From Paraburkholderia ferrariae NBRC 106233 (GTDB lineage Bacteria > Pseudomonadota > Gammaproteobacteria > Burkholderiales > Burkholderiaceae): DNA of 64,000 bases. The notes under the pieces were generated by a model. The model was not told the origin of the DNA. It saw only the letters and a list, made by a program, of their open reading frames with translations, and did not search any database. The stretch's first letter is position 1; every line of letters begins with the position of its first letter. Positions 1 through 9,376 of the stretch are shown piece by piece. The translations under genes were made by a program, and so were the position numbers. Location of the stretch: assembly GCF_000685035.1 (NCBI RefSeq), contig NZ_BAYB01000009.1, forward strand, positions 310,001-374,000. Reading direction: 5' to 3'.

Positions 1-625
1 CGCGGCTGAAGCGCCAGACGCTGGAAAGCGCCGGGTGCCGGTAAGCAATGCACGCGTGGCTCGCCAGCGCCTCGGGCGTGGCCGGCACGCCATGCCGCGC
101 GAGGTATTCCGGGCTCGCGCACAACAGGCTGCGGTTCGAGCCGATGGGTTTGACGATCTGGCTCGGCAGATCGTAGTTGCCCATGCGCAGCGCCAGGTCG
201 AAGCCTTCGCCCACGATATCGACATAGCGGTCGGACAGCGCGATCTCGAGCTGAACGCGCGGAAACGCCAGGCTGAAGGGCGTGGCCAGCGGCGCCAGCA
301 CCGCCTGGCCGAACGAGTGCGCCGCCGTAACGCGCAGCGGGCCGCGCGGTTCGTCGTCGTGCTCGGAGAGCTGCCGCGCGCCGTCGGCGAGCCGTTGCAG
401 GACCTCCGTGGCCGTCGCGAGATAGAGCCGGCCGCCTTCCGTGAGCGCGAGCGTGCGCGTGGTGCGCTCGAAGAGCCGCACGCCCAGCGCGGCTTCGAGC
501 CCGGCGATGGCCTTCGTCACCGCCGAAGGCGTCTTGTCGAGCCGCCGCGCCGCGCCGCTGAGGCTGCCCGCTTCGACGGCGCAGACGAAGGTTTCGATTG
601 CGACCAGCAAGTCGATACGGGCCAT
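1..625 (-). CDS. LysR-family transcriptional regulator (C-terminus beyond window)
   Basis: The minus-strand frame runs open from an ATG at 625 off the left edge, giving about 208 residues. It begins MARIDLLVAIETFVCAVEAG and has the LysR winged helix-turn-helix in the first 60 residues (AARRLDKTPSAVTKAIAGLE, then LGVRLFERTT). The start of the substrate-binding domain follows. An ATG at 634 is also in frame, but GAGAGG sits about 9 nt before the 625 start and favours it. It is divergent from aguB (801) across about 175 bp that includes an AT-rich stretch, so it may control aguB. The effector is unknown. The gene is cut by the window and is not a pseudogene on this evidence. Confidence 0.9.
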   Translation of the reverse strand, partial: MARIDLLVAIETFVCAVEAGSLSGAARRLDKTPSAVTKAIAGLEAALGVRLFERTTRTLALTEGGRLYLATATEVLQRLADGARQLSEHDDEPRGPLRVTAAHSFGQAVLAPLATPFSLAFPRVQLEIALSDRYVDIVGEGFDLALRMGNYDLPSQIVKPIGSNRSLLCASPEYLARHGVPATPEALASHACIAYRHPALSSVWRFSR

Positions 626-800
626 AGGGGTCATCCTCTCCGATTATTTCTTTTGTCGCACAAGCGGTATGCAGATCAGGCACAGAACGGCCCATATTTA
701 TTGACTTATTATCACAGCCAACGTGCCTCGGCCATCCCGGCCGTCGGCAACAACAGGCAACGAGAACCGCGGCCGCCCAGGCCGCATGAGAGCGAAGACG

Positions 801-1685
<885 letters not shown>

Positions 1686-1801
1686 GCCCGCGCCGCAAGG
1701 GCAGCCTGCCCGCCTGCGCTATATTGAACGTCGATGCGATTTTTACTCGACTTCAAGCGCTGCGGCAGGGCCGGCAGCGCGTTCGACGGAACGGAGCAGG
1801 C

Positions 1802-3442
1802 ATGGATCTCGAAGGGCAAAGCTGGGAAAGCGTCACGCGCGCATTCGAATGGCAGATTCCCGCGCGCTACAACATCGGCGTGGATGCCTGCGATAAATGG
1901 GCCGACGGCAGCGGCCGACTGGCCCTGATCTTCGAAGACGCGGAAGGCCGCGAAACGCGCTACACCTTCGACGAACTGAAAACGCTTTCGGACCGCTACG
2001 CGAACGTGCTGCGCGCGAGCGGCGCCCAGCCGGGCGACCGGGTCGCCGTGTTCCTGCCGCAGGCGCCCGAAACCGCCATCGCGCATCTCGCCATCTACAA
2101 GGCGGGCATGGTGGCCGTGCCGCTCTTCGCGCTCTTCGGCGTGGATGCGATCGAGCATCGCCTGGGCGACAGCGGCACGGTGGCGCTCGTGACCGATAGC
2201 CAGGGCTATGGGAAGCTCGCGGCAATCCGCGCGGCACTGCCGGCGCTGCGCGACGTGTGGCTCGCCGATGCGGAACCCGACGCGCTGCCGCCCGGCACGC
2301 GCGCGTTCTGGGCCGACGTACACGCGGCCTCCCCTGCCTTCACGCCCGTCGATACCGCCGCCGACGATCCGGCCATCATCATCTACACCTCGGGCACCAC
2401 GGGCAAATCGAAGGGCGCGCTGCACGCGCACCGGGTGCTGCCCGGGCATCTGCCGGGCGTCGAAGTCTCGCAGCAGGGCTTTCCCCGCGGCGCACGCCTC
2501 ATGTGGACGCCGGCCGACTGGGCCTGGATCGGCGGCCTGTTCGACGTGCTGCTGCCTTCGTGGCACCACGGCGTACCGGTGCTCGCGCGGCGCTTCGCGA
2601 AGTTCGACGGCGAAGCCGCCTTCGACCTGATGGCCCGTCACGGTGTCACGCACACCTTCCTGCCGCCCACCGCGCTCAAGATGATGCGCACGGTCGAGCA
2701 ACCGGGGCGCTGGCCGCTCGCGCTGCGCTCCGTTGCGAGCGGCGGCGAATCGCTGGGCGCCGAGTTGATCGCGTGGGGCGAGAGCGTGCTAGGCGTCACC
2801 ATCAACGAGTTCTACGGGCAGACCGAATGCAACGTCGTGCTCTCTTCCTGCGCGGCGCTCTTTGAACCCGTGCCGGGGGCCATCGGGCGCGCGGTGCCGG
2901 GCCATGAGGTCGCCATCGTGGACGAAGCGGGCCGCGTGCTGCCCGACGGCGCGATCGGCAACATCGCGATTGCCGCGCCCGATCCCGTGATGTTCCTCGG
3001 CTACTGGCACAACGAAACTGCCACGCGCGAGAAGTTTCGCGGCCGCTGGCTCCTCACGGGCGACCAGGGCACGCGCGACGCCGAAGGCTACTTCCGCTTC
3101 GTCGGCCGCGACGACGACGTCATCACGAGTGCGGGCTACCGCATCGGCCCCGGCGCGATCGAAGACACGCTCCTCAAGCATCCGGCCGTCTGCATGGCGG
3201 CCGTGGTCGGCGCACCGGACGCCGCGCGCACCGAGGTCGTGGTGGCCTTTGTCGTGCTCAACGCGGGTTTTACCGGCGACGAAGCGCTCGTGCGCGAGAT
3301 CCAGCAGCACGTGCGCACGCGGCTCGCGGCGCACGAGTACCCGCGCCAGATTCACTTCGTGGAGAGCCTGCCGCTCACGGCCACGGGCAAGGTGATGCGG
3401 CGTTCGTTGCGCGGGTTGCTGGAGAAGCCGAACGGCCTGTGA
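1802..3442 (+). CDS. AMP-forming acyl-CoA synthetase (acetyl/medium-chain type)
   Basis: 546 aa. ANL-superfamily enzyme that activates a carboxylic acid through an acyl-adenylate and transfers it to CoA. The P-loop motif YTSGTTGKSKGALHAH lies near residues 196-211. The adenine-binding motif NEFYGQTECN, the hinge region LLTGDQG and the C-terminal lysine motif TATGKVMRR follow in the usual order, so the protein is complete. ATG 1802 has GGAGCAGG just upstream. The 'acyl-CoA synthetase' subgroup with an EFYGQTECN motif usually acts on short or medium-chain acids, but the substrate cannot be read from sequence. It is convergent with ridA, with only 23 bp between stop codons. Confidence 0.87.
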   Translation: MDLEGQSWESVTRAFEWQIPARYNIGVDACDKWADGSGRLALIFEDAEGRETRYTFDELKTLSDRYANVLRASGAQPGDRVAVFLPQAPETAIAHLAIYKAGMVAVPLFALFGVDAIEHRLGDSGTVALVTDSQGYGKLAAIRAALPALRDVWLADAEPDALPPGTRAFWADVHAASPAFTPVDTAADDPAIIIYTSGTTGKSKGALHAHRVLPGHLPGVEVSQQGFPRGARLMWTPADWAWIGGLFDVLLPSWHHGVPVLARRFAKFDGEAAFDLMARHGVTHTFLPPTALKMMRTVEQPGRWPLALRSVASGGESLGAELIAWGESVLGVTINEFYGQTECNVVLSSCAALFEPVPGAIGRAVPGHEVAIVDEAGRVLPDGAIGNIAIAAPDPVMFLGYWHNETATREKFRGRWLLTGDQGTRDAEGYFRFVGRDDDVITSAGYRIGPGAIEDTLLKHPAVCMAAVVGAPDAARTEVVVAFVVLNAGFTGDEALVREIQQHVRTRLAAHEYPRQIHFVESLPLTATGKVMRRSLRGLLEKPNGL

Positions 3443-3465
3443 TTCGTGCGCGCCTCCAGGCCGCC

Positions 3466-3870
3466 TCAAAGCATTGCCGTCGCCTCGATCTCGATCTTGA
3501 AGCCGAAGTGGAGCGGCCCGGTCGGCACGATGGCGCGTGCCGGCCGCGCATCGCCCGCCCACTCCGCGTAGATCTGATTGAAACTGGGCCAAAGCTCGAT
3601 GTCGGCCAGATAGACGCGCACCTGCACCAGTTGCGCGATGCGGCTGCCCGCACCTTCCAGCGCTGCCGCGAGATTTGCCAGCACCTGCCTCGTCTGCACC
3701 TCGAACGTGGCGTCCGTCAACTTGCGGCCCTGGGCATCGATCGGCAACTGCCCGGACACGAATACCAGCCCGTTTGCGATCGCAACGTGACTATAGTGGC
3801 CGCCCGGCGTCGCGAGATTCGACGGGTTTTCCAGGCGCGGCAACCGCGCCTTCGATTCGTCACCAGCCAT
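3466..3870 (-). CDS. RidA-family enamine/imine deaminase
   Basis: 134 aa, a normal length for the RidA/YjgF/UK114 family. Members hydrolyse reactive enamine/imine intermediates released by PLP-dependent dehydratases. The conserved region near the end shows PARAIVPTG, with R112 at the position of the family's catalytic Arg, and IEIEATAML. VSGQLP lies near residue 40. The ATG at 3870 lies inside the 3' end of the upstream PLP-enzyme gene: the genes share 11 nt (3860-3870), which implies translational coupling. The frame stays open upstream, but that extension would overlap the neighbour much more and shows no RidA homology. The pairing suggests the partner enzyme makes an enamine. Confidence 0.88.
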   Translation of the reverse strand: MAGDESKARLPRLENPSNLATPGGHYSHVAIANGLVFVSGQLPIDAQGRKLTDATFEVQTRQVLANLAAALEGAGSRIAQLVQVRVYLADIELWPSFNQIYAEWAGDARPARAIVPTGPLHFGFKIEIEATAML

Positions 3871-4996
3871 GAAAACGGCTCCATACGGTTGTTTCGCCAT
3901 CGGCGTAAAGCGCGCGATACTCGGGGAACTGAGCACCCGTTGCGCAGGCGTGGTTAGGCAGAATGCGCAGCTTCGTTCCAATCGGCAAGTGCGCCGCCAG
4001 ATGCTGCCCCTGCCGGGTTCCTGGCGCGGGCGACAAAATACCGTGCTCCTGGTTCGCACTACTCAATACCCAGCCAGTCAAGGGCGTGCCGTCGAGTGTG
4101 CACGGCAGGCCATATCCGAAATCCAGCGCCTGCTTCGAGGTTCCGCGGTCGCGGCTCATCGCCATCCAGCCCGCGTCCAGCATCACCCAGTCTTTTTCGG
4201 GCTGATGGCCGATCACCGTCGTGAGCACGCTCAAGGCAATATCGTCGGTCGAGCATACGCCCACGTTGTGCATCACGAGATCGAAGAAGACATAGACGCC
4301 GGCGCGCACCTCGGTCACGCCATCGAGCTTCCCGGCGGATAACGCCGTGGGCGTCGAGCCGACGCTCACGGCCTCGCAGGGGAAGCCCGCATCGCGCAGC
4401 CGCTGCGCGGCACGAACGCAGCCCGAACGCTCCTGCCCGGCGAGCGCAGCCAGCGCTTCGGGCGTATGAAGTTCGTAGCTGGACCCCGCATGCGTCATCA
4501 CGCCGCCAGGCCTCACACCGCCGTCATGCAGAATACGCCCGATTTCGAGCAGTGCATCCTGCTCCGGCGCGATCCCCGAACGATGCCCGTCCGTATCGAC
4601 CTCGATCCAGACTTCGAATGTCTCCCCCAGTTCGGTGCAGAACTTCGCCACTTCGCCTGCCGCGCCGACGCTATCGACCACCAGCTTCAGATCGCAGCCT
4701 TGCTGCCTGAGCGCCATCGCTCTCGGCAGTTTCGACGGCGCAATACTCACCGCATAGAGAATGTCGGTTATTCCAGCCGCAAAGAACACTTCCGCTTCTT
4801 TCAGCGTTGACACCGTGATGCCGGTCGCACCCGCCGCCAGTTGCGCGCGCACCACCTCCAGGCATTTGGTGGTTTTCACGTGCGGGCGAAACCGCACACC
4901 GAGGGCGTTCATCCTCGCCTGCATGCGTTCGATGTTGCGGTTCATCCGCGGCACGTCGATCAGGGCGGCGGGCGTATCGAGTTCGTCGAGTTTCAT
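3860..4996 (-). CDS. D-threonine aldolase / D-serine dehydratase-fold PLP enzyme (DSD1-like)
   Basis: 378 aa, full length for the fold-type III PLP family that includes D-threonine aldolase, eukaryotic-type D-serine dehydratase and 3-hydroxyaspartate aldolases or dehydratases. The PLP lysine motif RPHVKTTK places the Schiff-base lysine at K41. The C-terminal metal site typical of the family is present as PNHACAT (H349, C351). ATG 4996 lies 4 nt after the stop of the HAD gene, and RidA overlaps its 3' end, so the three genes form an operon. RidA coupling favours a dehydratase (enamine-releasing) reaction over a retro-aldol one, but this is inference. Substrate candidates are D-serine, D-threonine or a 3-hydroxyaspartate isomer. 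Confidence 0.85.
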   Translation of the reverse strand: MKLDELDTPAALIDVPRMNRNIERMQARMNALGVRFRPHVKTTKCLEVVRAQLAAGATGITVSTLKEAEVFFAAGITDILYAVSIAPSKLPRAMALRQQGCDLKLVVDSVGAAGEVAKFCTELGETFEVWIEVDTDGHRSGIAPEQDALLEIGRILHDGGVRPGGVMTHAGSSYELHTPEALAALAGQERSGCVRAAQRLRDAGFPCEAVSVGSTPTALSAGKLDGVTEVRAGVYVFFDLVMHNVGVCSTDDIALSVLTTVIGHQPEKDWVMLDAGWMAMSRDRGTSKQALDFGYGLPCTLDGTPLTGWVLSSANQEHGILSPAPGTRQGQHLAAHLPIGTKLRILPNHACATGAQFPEYRALYADGETTVWSRFHGW

Positions 4997-5000
4997 GATT

Positions 5001-5678
5001 TCACACAGACGGGTTGCTATGTGCCGGCGCACCAAACCGGCTGCACCAGGGTACGAGGGCATCGAGCGTAGGCGCTTCGATTTCCGGGGGCGGCGCGCCT
5101 TCTGCCAGCGGCAGGCCGACGCGGTTGTGCCAGTAAGTCCGCAAGCCGACCGCGGCGGTGCCGAACATGTCGTAGCTCGACCCGGCGACGAAGGCAGCTT
5201 CCGGGGGCGCCACGCCCAATGTATCGAGCGCGAGGCGATAGGGAATGGGGCTCGGCTTGTAGGTTCCCGCTTCTTCCGCCGTGACCACGACATCCCATTT
5301 GACGGGAAAGATGGCCGCCGCCTGGCGCCCGAGCCGGATCGAGCAGTTGGTCACGATGGCAAGCTTGCAATGCGATTGAAGCTGCCGCAATACCTCGACC
5401 GCGCCACTCCACGGGGTCAGTTGCAGCCAGTTGGCCTCGAGCGCGTGCGCGACGGATTCGGACAGGCCGCAGCGCGCCGCGGCTTGCCGGACCAGTTGTT
5501 CGTAAGCGACGTAGCGGCCGCATCCATAGGTCAGACGCAGGTATTCGGCGCGCCACGCGCGGCCTGCCTCATCCGAGCCCGCGGCACGATTCCAGAGGGT
5601 CCAGGAATCGAGCAACGCCGTGAGGAGGTCGAAGAGAACTGCCTTCGGGTAGGCAGCCGGTGCGGTTGGAGGATTCAT
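5001..5678 (-). CDS. HAD-superfamily hydrolase, haloacid-dehalogenase-like
   Basis: 225 aa. Motif I is AVLFDLLTALLD with nucleophile D17, motif II is AIVTNCS, motif III is the lysine in TYKPSPIPY, and motif IV is GSSYDMFGTAAVG. The position two residues after the nucleophile is Leu (L19), where phosphatases carry the general acid Asp. That argues against an ordinary phosphatase and is closer to the L-2-haloacid dehalogenase side of the superfamily, although the usual D-x-Y-G-T is also missing. It is the first gene of a HAD-PLP enzyme-RidA operon, with 4 nt to the next start. The reaction is not known. Confidence 0.8.
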   Translation of the reverse strand: MNPPTAPAAYPKAVLFDLLTALLDSWTLWNRAAGSDEAGRAWRAEYLRLTYGCGRYVAYEQLVRQAAARCGLSESVAHALEANWLQLTPWSGAVEVLRQLQSHCKLAIVTNCSIRLGRQAAAIFPVKWDVVVTAEEAGTYKPSPIPYRLALDTLGVAPPEAAFVAGSSYDMFGTAAVGLRTYWHNRVGLPLAEGAPPPEIEAPTLDALVPWCSRFGAPAHSNPSV

Positions 5679-5764
5679 GAGCGAGGACTCCCTGTGCGTG
5701 CGGTTCGTTCATGGCATCCAGTATAGAGTTCGATTGGGTGCCGCTCATTCATCCAGACCAAATC

Positions 5765-5789
5765 AATCATTCAAGAAAATTGAATGATT
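5765..5789. promoter_or_regulatory. AT-rich 10-bp perfect inverted repeat at the end of the LysR gene
   Basis: AATCATTCAA at 5765-5774 and its exact complement at 5780-5789 flank a GAAAA spacer. The right arm runs into the LysR stop codon (5788-5790). It lies between the LysR gene and the HAD operon, both transcribed leftwards. It is AT-rich and has no clear T-run, so it could be an operator for the downstream operon or a weak attenuating hairpin. Confidence 0.5.
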
Positions 5790-6708
5790 AACGCGGCGCC
5801 GGCTGGCTTCGCCACGGCGGTGCAGGTCTGAACTGCGCCTGCAAATACTGCATGAACTGGCGGGTGCGGGCAGGCAGTCCCGCACGATTGTGGGTCAGCG
5901 CGATCACATCGGCGTCGCGGGCCTTCCATGAGGGCAGCACGCGCACTAGACGGCCCTTCGCAATATCGTCCGCCACGTCCCATTCGGAGCGAAGAATGAC
6001 GCCGCGGCCCTCGCGCGCCCATTGGCGAATCACCTCGCCGTCGTTGCAGGTCAACCTCGACGAAACCCTGACGCTGCGCGCCGCCCGGCCCTTGCGGAAC
6101 TGCCAGAGCGACGCATCTTCATTGTTCTCGCGCAGCACGATGCACGGCAGATGCGCGAGATCGTCGGGCGTCTCCGGGTTCGGAAAATGCTTCAGGAACG
6201 CCGGCGCGGCGCAGAGGAATCGCGCATTCGGTGCAATCGCATAGCCGATCAGATTCGACGCGGGCAGCTCGCCGATATGAACCACAATGTCGTAACGGTC
6301 GGCCGTTTCGATCAGAGGCTGATCGGTGAGCGTGAGATCGATGTCCACGGCGGGATTGTCTTGCTGGAAGCCGGACACCACGGAAGCCAGATAGCGCCGC
6401 CCAAACCCCAGCGGCGCACGAATCCGCACAGTGCCCACGAGCCCGCCTCGCCGCGCCCGCAAGTCTTCGAACAGCGCGTCGAACTGTTGCACCAGGTGCG
6501 CGCCGCGCTGGCACAGCAGCGCCCCCTCTTCCGTGAATCGCAACCGGCGGGCGGTGCGGTCGATGAGGCGGGTATCCAGCTTCCTTTCGATCTGCTGCAG
6601 CCGCTGCGTCACCGCAGGCGGTGAAATCCCCAGCGTTCTCGCGGCCGCAACGAGGCTGCCCGCCTCTTGTATCGCTAGCAGGAAACGGATGTCCGCAGAA
6701 TCGTTCAT
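5788..6708 (-). CDS. LysR-family transcriptional regulator
   Basis: 306 aa from ATG 6708 (MNDSADIRFLLAIQEAGSLV). The N-terminal helix-turn-helix reads AARTLGISPPAVTQRLQQIE, followed by LDTRLIDRTARRLRFTEEG. The C-terminal periplasmic-binding-protein-like effector domain is complete. An in-frame start at 6738 would add ten residues; ATG 6708 gives the normal family N-terminus. It is transcribed in the same direction as the downstream HAD-PLP enzyme-RidA operon, with about 110 bp between, so it is the likely regulator of that operon. The effector is unknown. Confidence 0.9.
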   Translation of the reverse strand: MNDSADIRFLLAIQEAGSLVAAARTLGISPPAVTQRLQQIERKLDTRLIDRTARRLRFTEEGALLCQRGAHLVQQFDALFEDLRARRGGLVGTVRIRAPLGFGRRYLASVVSGFQQDNPAVDIDLTLTDQPLIETADRYDIVVHIGELPASNLIGYAIAPNARFLCAAPAFLKHFPNPETPDDLAHLPCIVLRENNEDASLWQFRKGRAARSVRVSSRLTCNDGEVIRQWAREGRGVILRSEWDVADDIAKGRLVRVLPSWKARDADVIALTHNRAGLPARTRQFMQYLQAQFRPAPPWRSQPAPR

Positions 6709-6958
6709 GGTGGTCTCGCCGGAGCTGGAGCGAAGCACTCTACTCTCGCTACACGGCGGACCGCAATCTCCTTCATCGCGAACTCGCCGGCCAACGCCTG
6801 GCCATCGAGCCGGAGAATGAGCGCGTCGTAACTGGAGTGGTCGCCGTACCGCACCTATCCGGGGCCGGCTTCCGATCCCCTGCGGGTTTCCCCGCGGATT
6901 TCAACAGGTGCTTTCCTCTCCGGGTTCCATGGGGATTGCAGGAACCGAAACGAAACGC

Positions 6959-6980
6959 CCTCCCGGCGAACCGGGAGGGT
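6959..6980. terminator. Strong GC hairpin, probable rho-independent terminator
   Basis: CCCTCCCGG (6959-6967) and CCGGGAGGG (6972-6980) form a perfect 9-bp stem with a 4-nt loop. Read leftwards the loop is TTCG and the stem is followed by CGTTTCGTTT; read rightwards it is followed by TGTTTT. It can end transcription from the LeuB-like gene (stop at 7048) and possibly works both ways. The rest of the 6709-7047 gap contains the LysR upstream region and no gene I can support. Confidence 0.75.
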
Positions 6981-7047
6981 GTTTTGAAAGTGCCTCCATT
7001 GCATCAATCGCTCGCGCGAAGGTCAACGTGCCGCCGCCTCGCAAGGA

Positions 7048-8124
7048 TTACGTGAGAGCCGCCGCGACCGCATCGCCCATTTCGCCGGTGCCGACCTTAT
7101 GCGTACCGGCTGTCCAGATGTCGGGCGTGCGCAGCCCTTGCGCGAGCACGCGCCGGACCGCTGCCTCGATTCGCGCGGCCTCGTTGGGCAAGTTCAACGA
7201 ATGACGCAGCATCATTGCCGCAGACAGAATCGTTGCGAGCGGATTCGCCATGTCCTTGCCGGCAATGTCCGGCGCCGATCCGTGCGATGGCTCGTACAAG
7301 CCCTTGCCGTTCGCATCGAGCGAAGCGGACGGCAACATGCCGATCGACCCGGTCAGCATCGCGGCCTCGTCCGAAAGGATGTCGCCGAACAGGTTGCCGG
7401 TCACGATTACATCGAAAGTCTTCGGCGCGCGCACCAGTTGCATGGCTGCGTTGTCGACGTACATGTGGGTCAACTCGACGTCGGGATAGTCCCGCGCGAC
7501 CTCGGTCATCGTGTCGCGCCAGAACTGCGAGGTTTCGAGCACATTGGCCTTGTCCACGCTGCAAAGGCGCCTGCCGCGCTTCTGCGCTGCGCGAAATGCC
7601 ACATGCGCGACGCGTGCGATCTCCGGCGCGCTGTAGCGCATCGTGTCGAAGCCTTCGGCACAGCCGCTGAAGGGGCCATCGGAGGCGCGCCGCGTGCCGC
7701 GCGGTTCACCGAAATAGACGTCCCCCGTCAGGTCGCGGATGATGAGGATGTCGAGGCCGGACACCACCTCCGCCTTCAGCGTGGAAGCGCTGGCGAGCTC
7801 CGGGTACAGCATGGCCGGGCGCAGGTTGACGAAGAGCGCCAGTTGCCTGCGCAGGCCGAGGATAGCCTGCTCGGGCCGCAGCGGCCGTTCCAGCCGGTCG
7901 TATTGCCAGTCGCCAACGGCACCGAGAAGAATCGCATCGGCGGATTTTGCCAGCGCGAGCGTGCGTTCGGGCAAGGGATGGCCGGATGCCGCGTAGCCGG
8001 CGCCGCCCACCGGCGCTTCTTCGATTTCGAAGGAACGGCCGAGCGCATTGAGAACCTTGACGGCCTGTGCCGTGATTTCAGGGCCGATGCCGTCACCGGG
8101 CAACACAGCGATTCTGGGACTCAT
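7048..8124 (-). CDS. leuB: 3-isopropylmalate dehydrogenase (LeuB paralogue)
   Basis: 358 aa. NAD-dependent beta-hydroxyacid oxidative decarboxylase family. It has the start [13 protein letters not shown], the YFGEPRG segment typical of LeuB, the catalytic Lys/Asp region [10 protein letters not shown], the DNAAMQLV segment, and metal ligands in [14 protein letters not shown]. In leucine synthesis LeuB converts 3-isopropylmalate to 2-oxoisocaproate. No leuC or leuD is adjacent. The copy sits downstream of a transporter and threonine aldolase, so it may be a second LeuB-type enzyme for another 2-alkyl- or 2-hydroxy-malate. ATG 8124 gives the expected N-terminus. Confidence 0.85.
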   Translation of the reverse strand: MSPRIAVLPGDGIGPEITAQAVKVLNALGRSFEIEEAPVGGAGYAASGHPLPERTLALAKSADAILLGAVGDWQYDRLERPLRPEQAILGLRRQLALFVNLRPAMLYPELASASTLKAEVVSGLDILIIRDLTGDVYFGEPRGTRRASDGPFSGCAEGFDTMRYSAPEIARVAHVAFRAAQKRGRRLCSVDKANVLETSQFWRDTMTEVARDYPDVELTHMYVDNAAMQLVRAPKTFDVIVTGNLFGDILSDEAAMLTGSIGMLPSASLDANGKGLYEPSHGSAPDIAGKDMANPLATILSAAMMLRHSLNLPNEAARIEAAVRRVLAQGLRTPDIWTAGTHKVGTGEMGDAVAAALT

Positions 8125-8341
8125 GCGAGTTGGGCTCGTGAAGATGGAAAGCGCCCAGAGTAAGCGAAGGACCCGCATGGAAAAAGATGAGCGTTTATCC
8201 CGGTACAGGCAATGCCATGCTGTCCGGACGGCATGCGATACGGCGGCCCGGAAGCATCGATTTCACAAGTGACGCCAGAGTACTTTAATCGCCATGTCGT
8301 TCGATGAGGGGAAAAGGCGGGACGCGGATTCAATGCGGCTG

Positions 8342-9376
8342 CTACTCCGCACGAATCCGTGCGATGGCATCGATCGCGTGCTCGATGTCTGCATCTTCGA
8401 TGTGCCGATGCGTAACGAGGCGCAGCGCGCCGGCACCGCTCGCCCGTGCGAGCACGCCATGCTGTTCGAGCGCGTGCTCCCAGGCCCGTGCATCGGCGGT
8501 GCGCTGCTTGTCCACCCGCAGCCGGACGATGTTGCTGCGCGAGGGCGCGGGATCGACCAGGGTGGCGTCGAGATCCGCGAGACCCTGCCACAGACGTTGC
8601 GCTCGCCGATGGTCATCCGCGAGGCGTTCGACCATGCTTTCCAGCGCCACCACGCCGGCGGCCGCCATGATGCCCGCCTGCCTGAGGCCACCGCCAACCA
8701 TGCGCCGGAACGTGCGGGCCTGCGCAATGAACTCGTGCGAGCCGGCCAGTATCGATCCCATCGGCGCACTCAGGCCCTTCGACAAACACAACGTGATGCT
8801 GTCGCAATGCGCGGCGAGTTGCGCAAGCTCCACCCCGAGCGAGACCGCAGCATTGAAGGCGCGCGCGCCGTCCGCGTGCACGGCAATGCCCGCGTGCGAA
8901 GCAAGCCCGCGAACCTGTTCCATGTAACCAAGCGACGGCACATATCCGCCCGAATGGTTGTGGGTCGTCTCGACGCAGACCATCGCAGTCGGCTGGCCGT
9001 ATCGGGAGAAGCCGGGCCGCAGCACGTCCGCGAGGACGTTCAGGTCCATCTCGCCGTACCGCGAAGGCACGCTCACCGGGTACAGGTGCGCGATTCTCGC
9101 GACCCCGCCGGCTTCCGACTTCGCCATATGCGCGTGCGCGTCCAGCACGGCCTCGCCGCCCCGCGTCGCGTAGCAAAGCGATGCCAGCAGGTTGCCCATC
9201 GTGCCGGAGACGACGAACAGCGCCGCATCCTTGCCGGCACGCGACGCGCCCAGCGCCTCGAGCGCCTGCACGGTCGCGTCGCCTTCGAGCGTGTCGTCGC
9301 CGAGCGATGCGGCACGCATCGCGTCCCACATGGCAGGCGTGGGTTGCGTGACCGTGTCGCTGCGCAGATCGATCAT
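8342..9376 (-). CDS. ltaE: Low-specificity L-threonine aldolase
   Basis: 344 aa. PLP fold-type I enzyme that cleaves L-threonine or L-allo-threonine and related beta-hydroxy-amino acids to glycine plus an aldehyde. It starts MIDLRSDTVTQPTPAMWDAM, the family signature, and the PLP lysine is in CLSKGLSAPMGS (K200). HADGARAFNAA gives the cofactor-binding Asp and Arg. The ATG overlaps the stop of the upstream dctA-like gene by 4 nt (ATGA, 9373-9376), so the two are translationally coupled. With the transporter and a GntR regulator it forms an uptake-plus-cleavage module. The natural substrate could be a beta-hydroxy-amino acid other than threonine. Confidence 0.9.
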   Translation of the reverse strand: MIDLRSDTVTQPTPAMWDAMRAASLGDDTLEGDATVQALEALGASRAGKDAALFVVSGTMGNLLASLCYATRGGEAVLDAHAHMAKSEAGGVARIAHLYPVSVPSRYGEMDLNVLADVLRPGFSRYGQPTAMVCVETTHNHSGGYVPSLGYMEQVRGLASHAGIAVHADGARAFNAAVSLGVELAQLAAHCDSITLCLSKGLSAPMGSILAGSHEFIAQARTFRRMVGGGLRQAGIMAAAGVVALESMVERLADDHRRAQRLWQGLADLDATLVDPAPSRSNIVRLRVDKQRTADARAWEHALEQHGVLARASGAGALRLVTHRHIEDADIEHAIDAIARIRAE

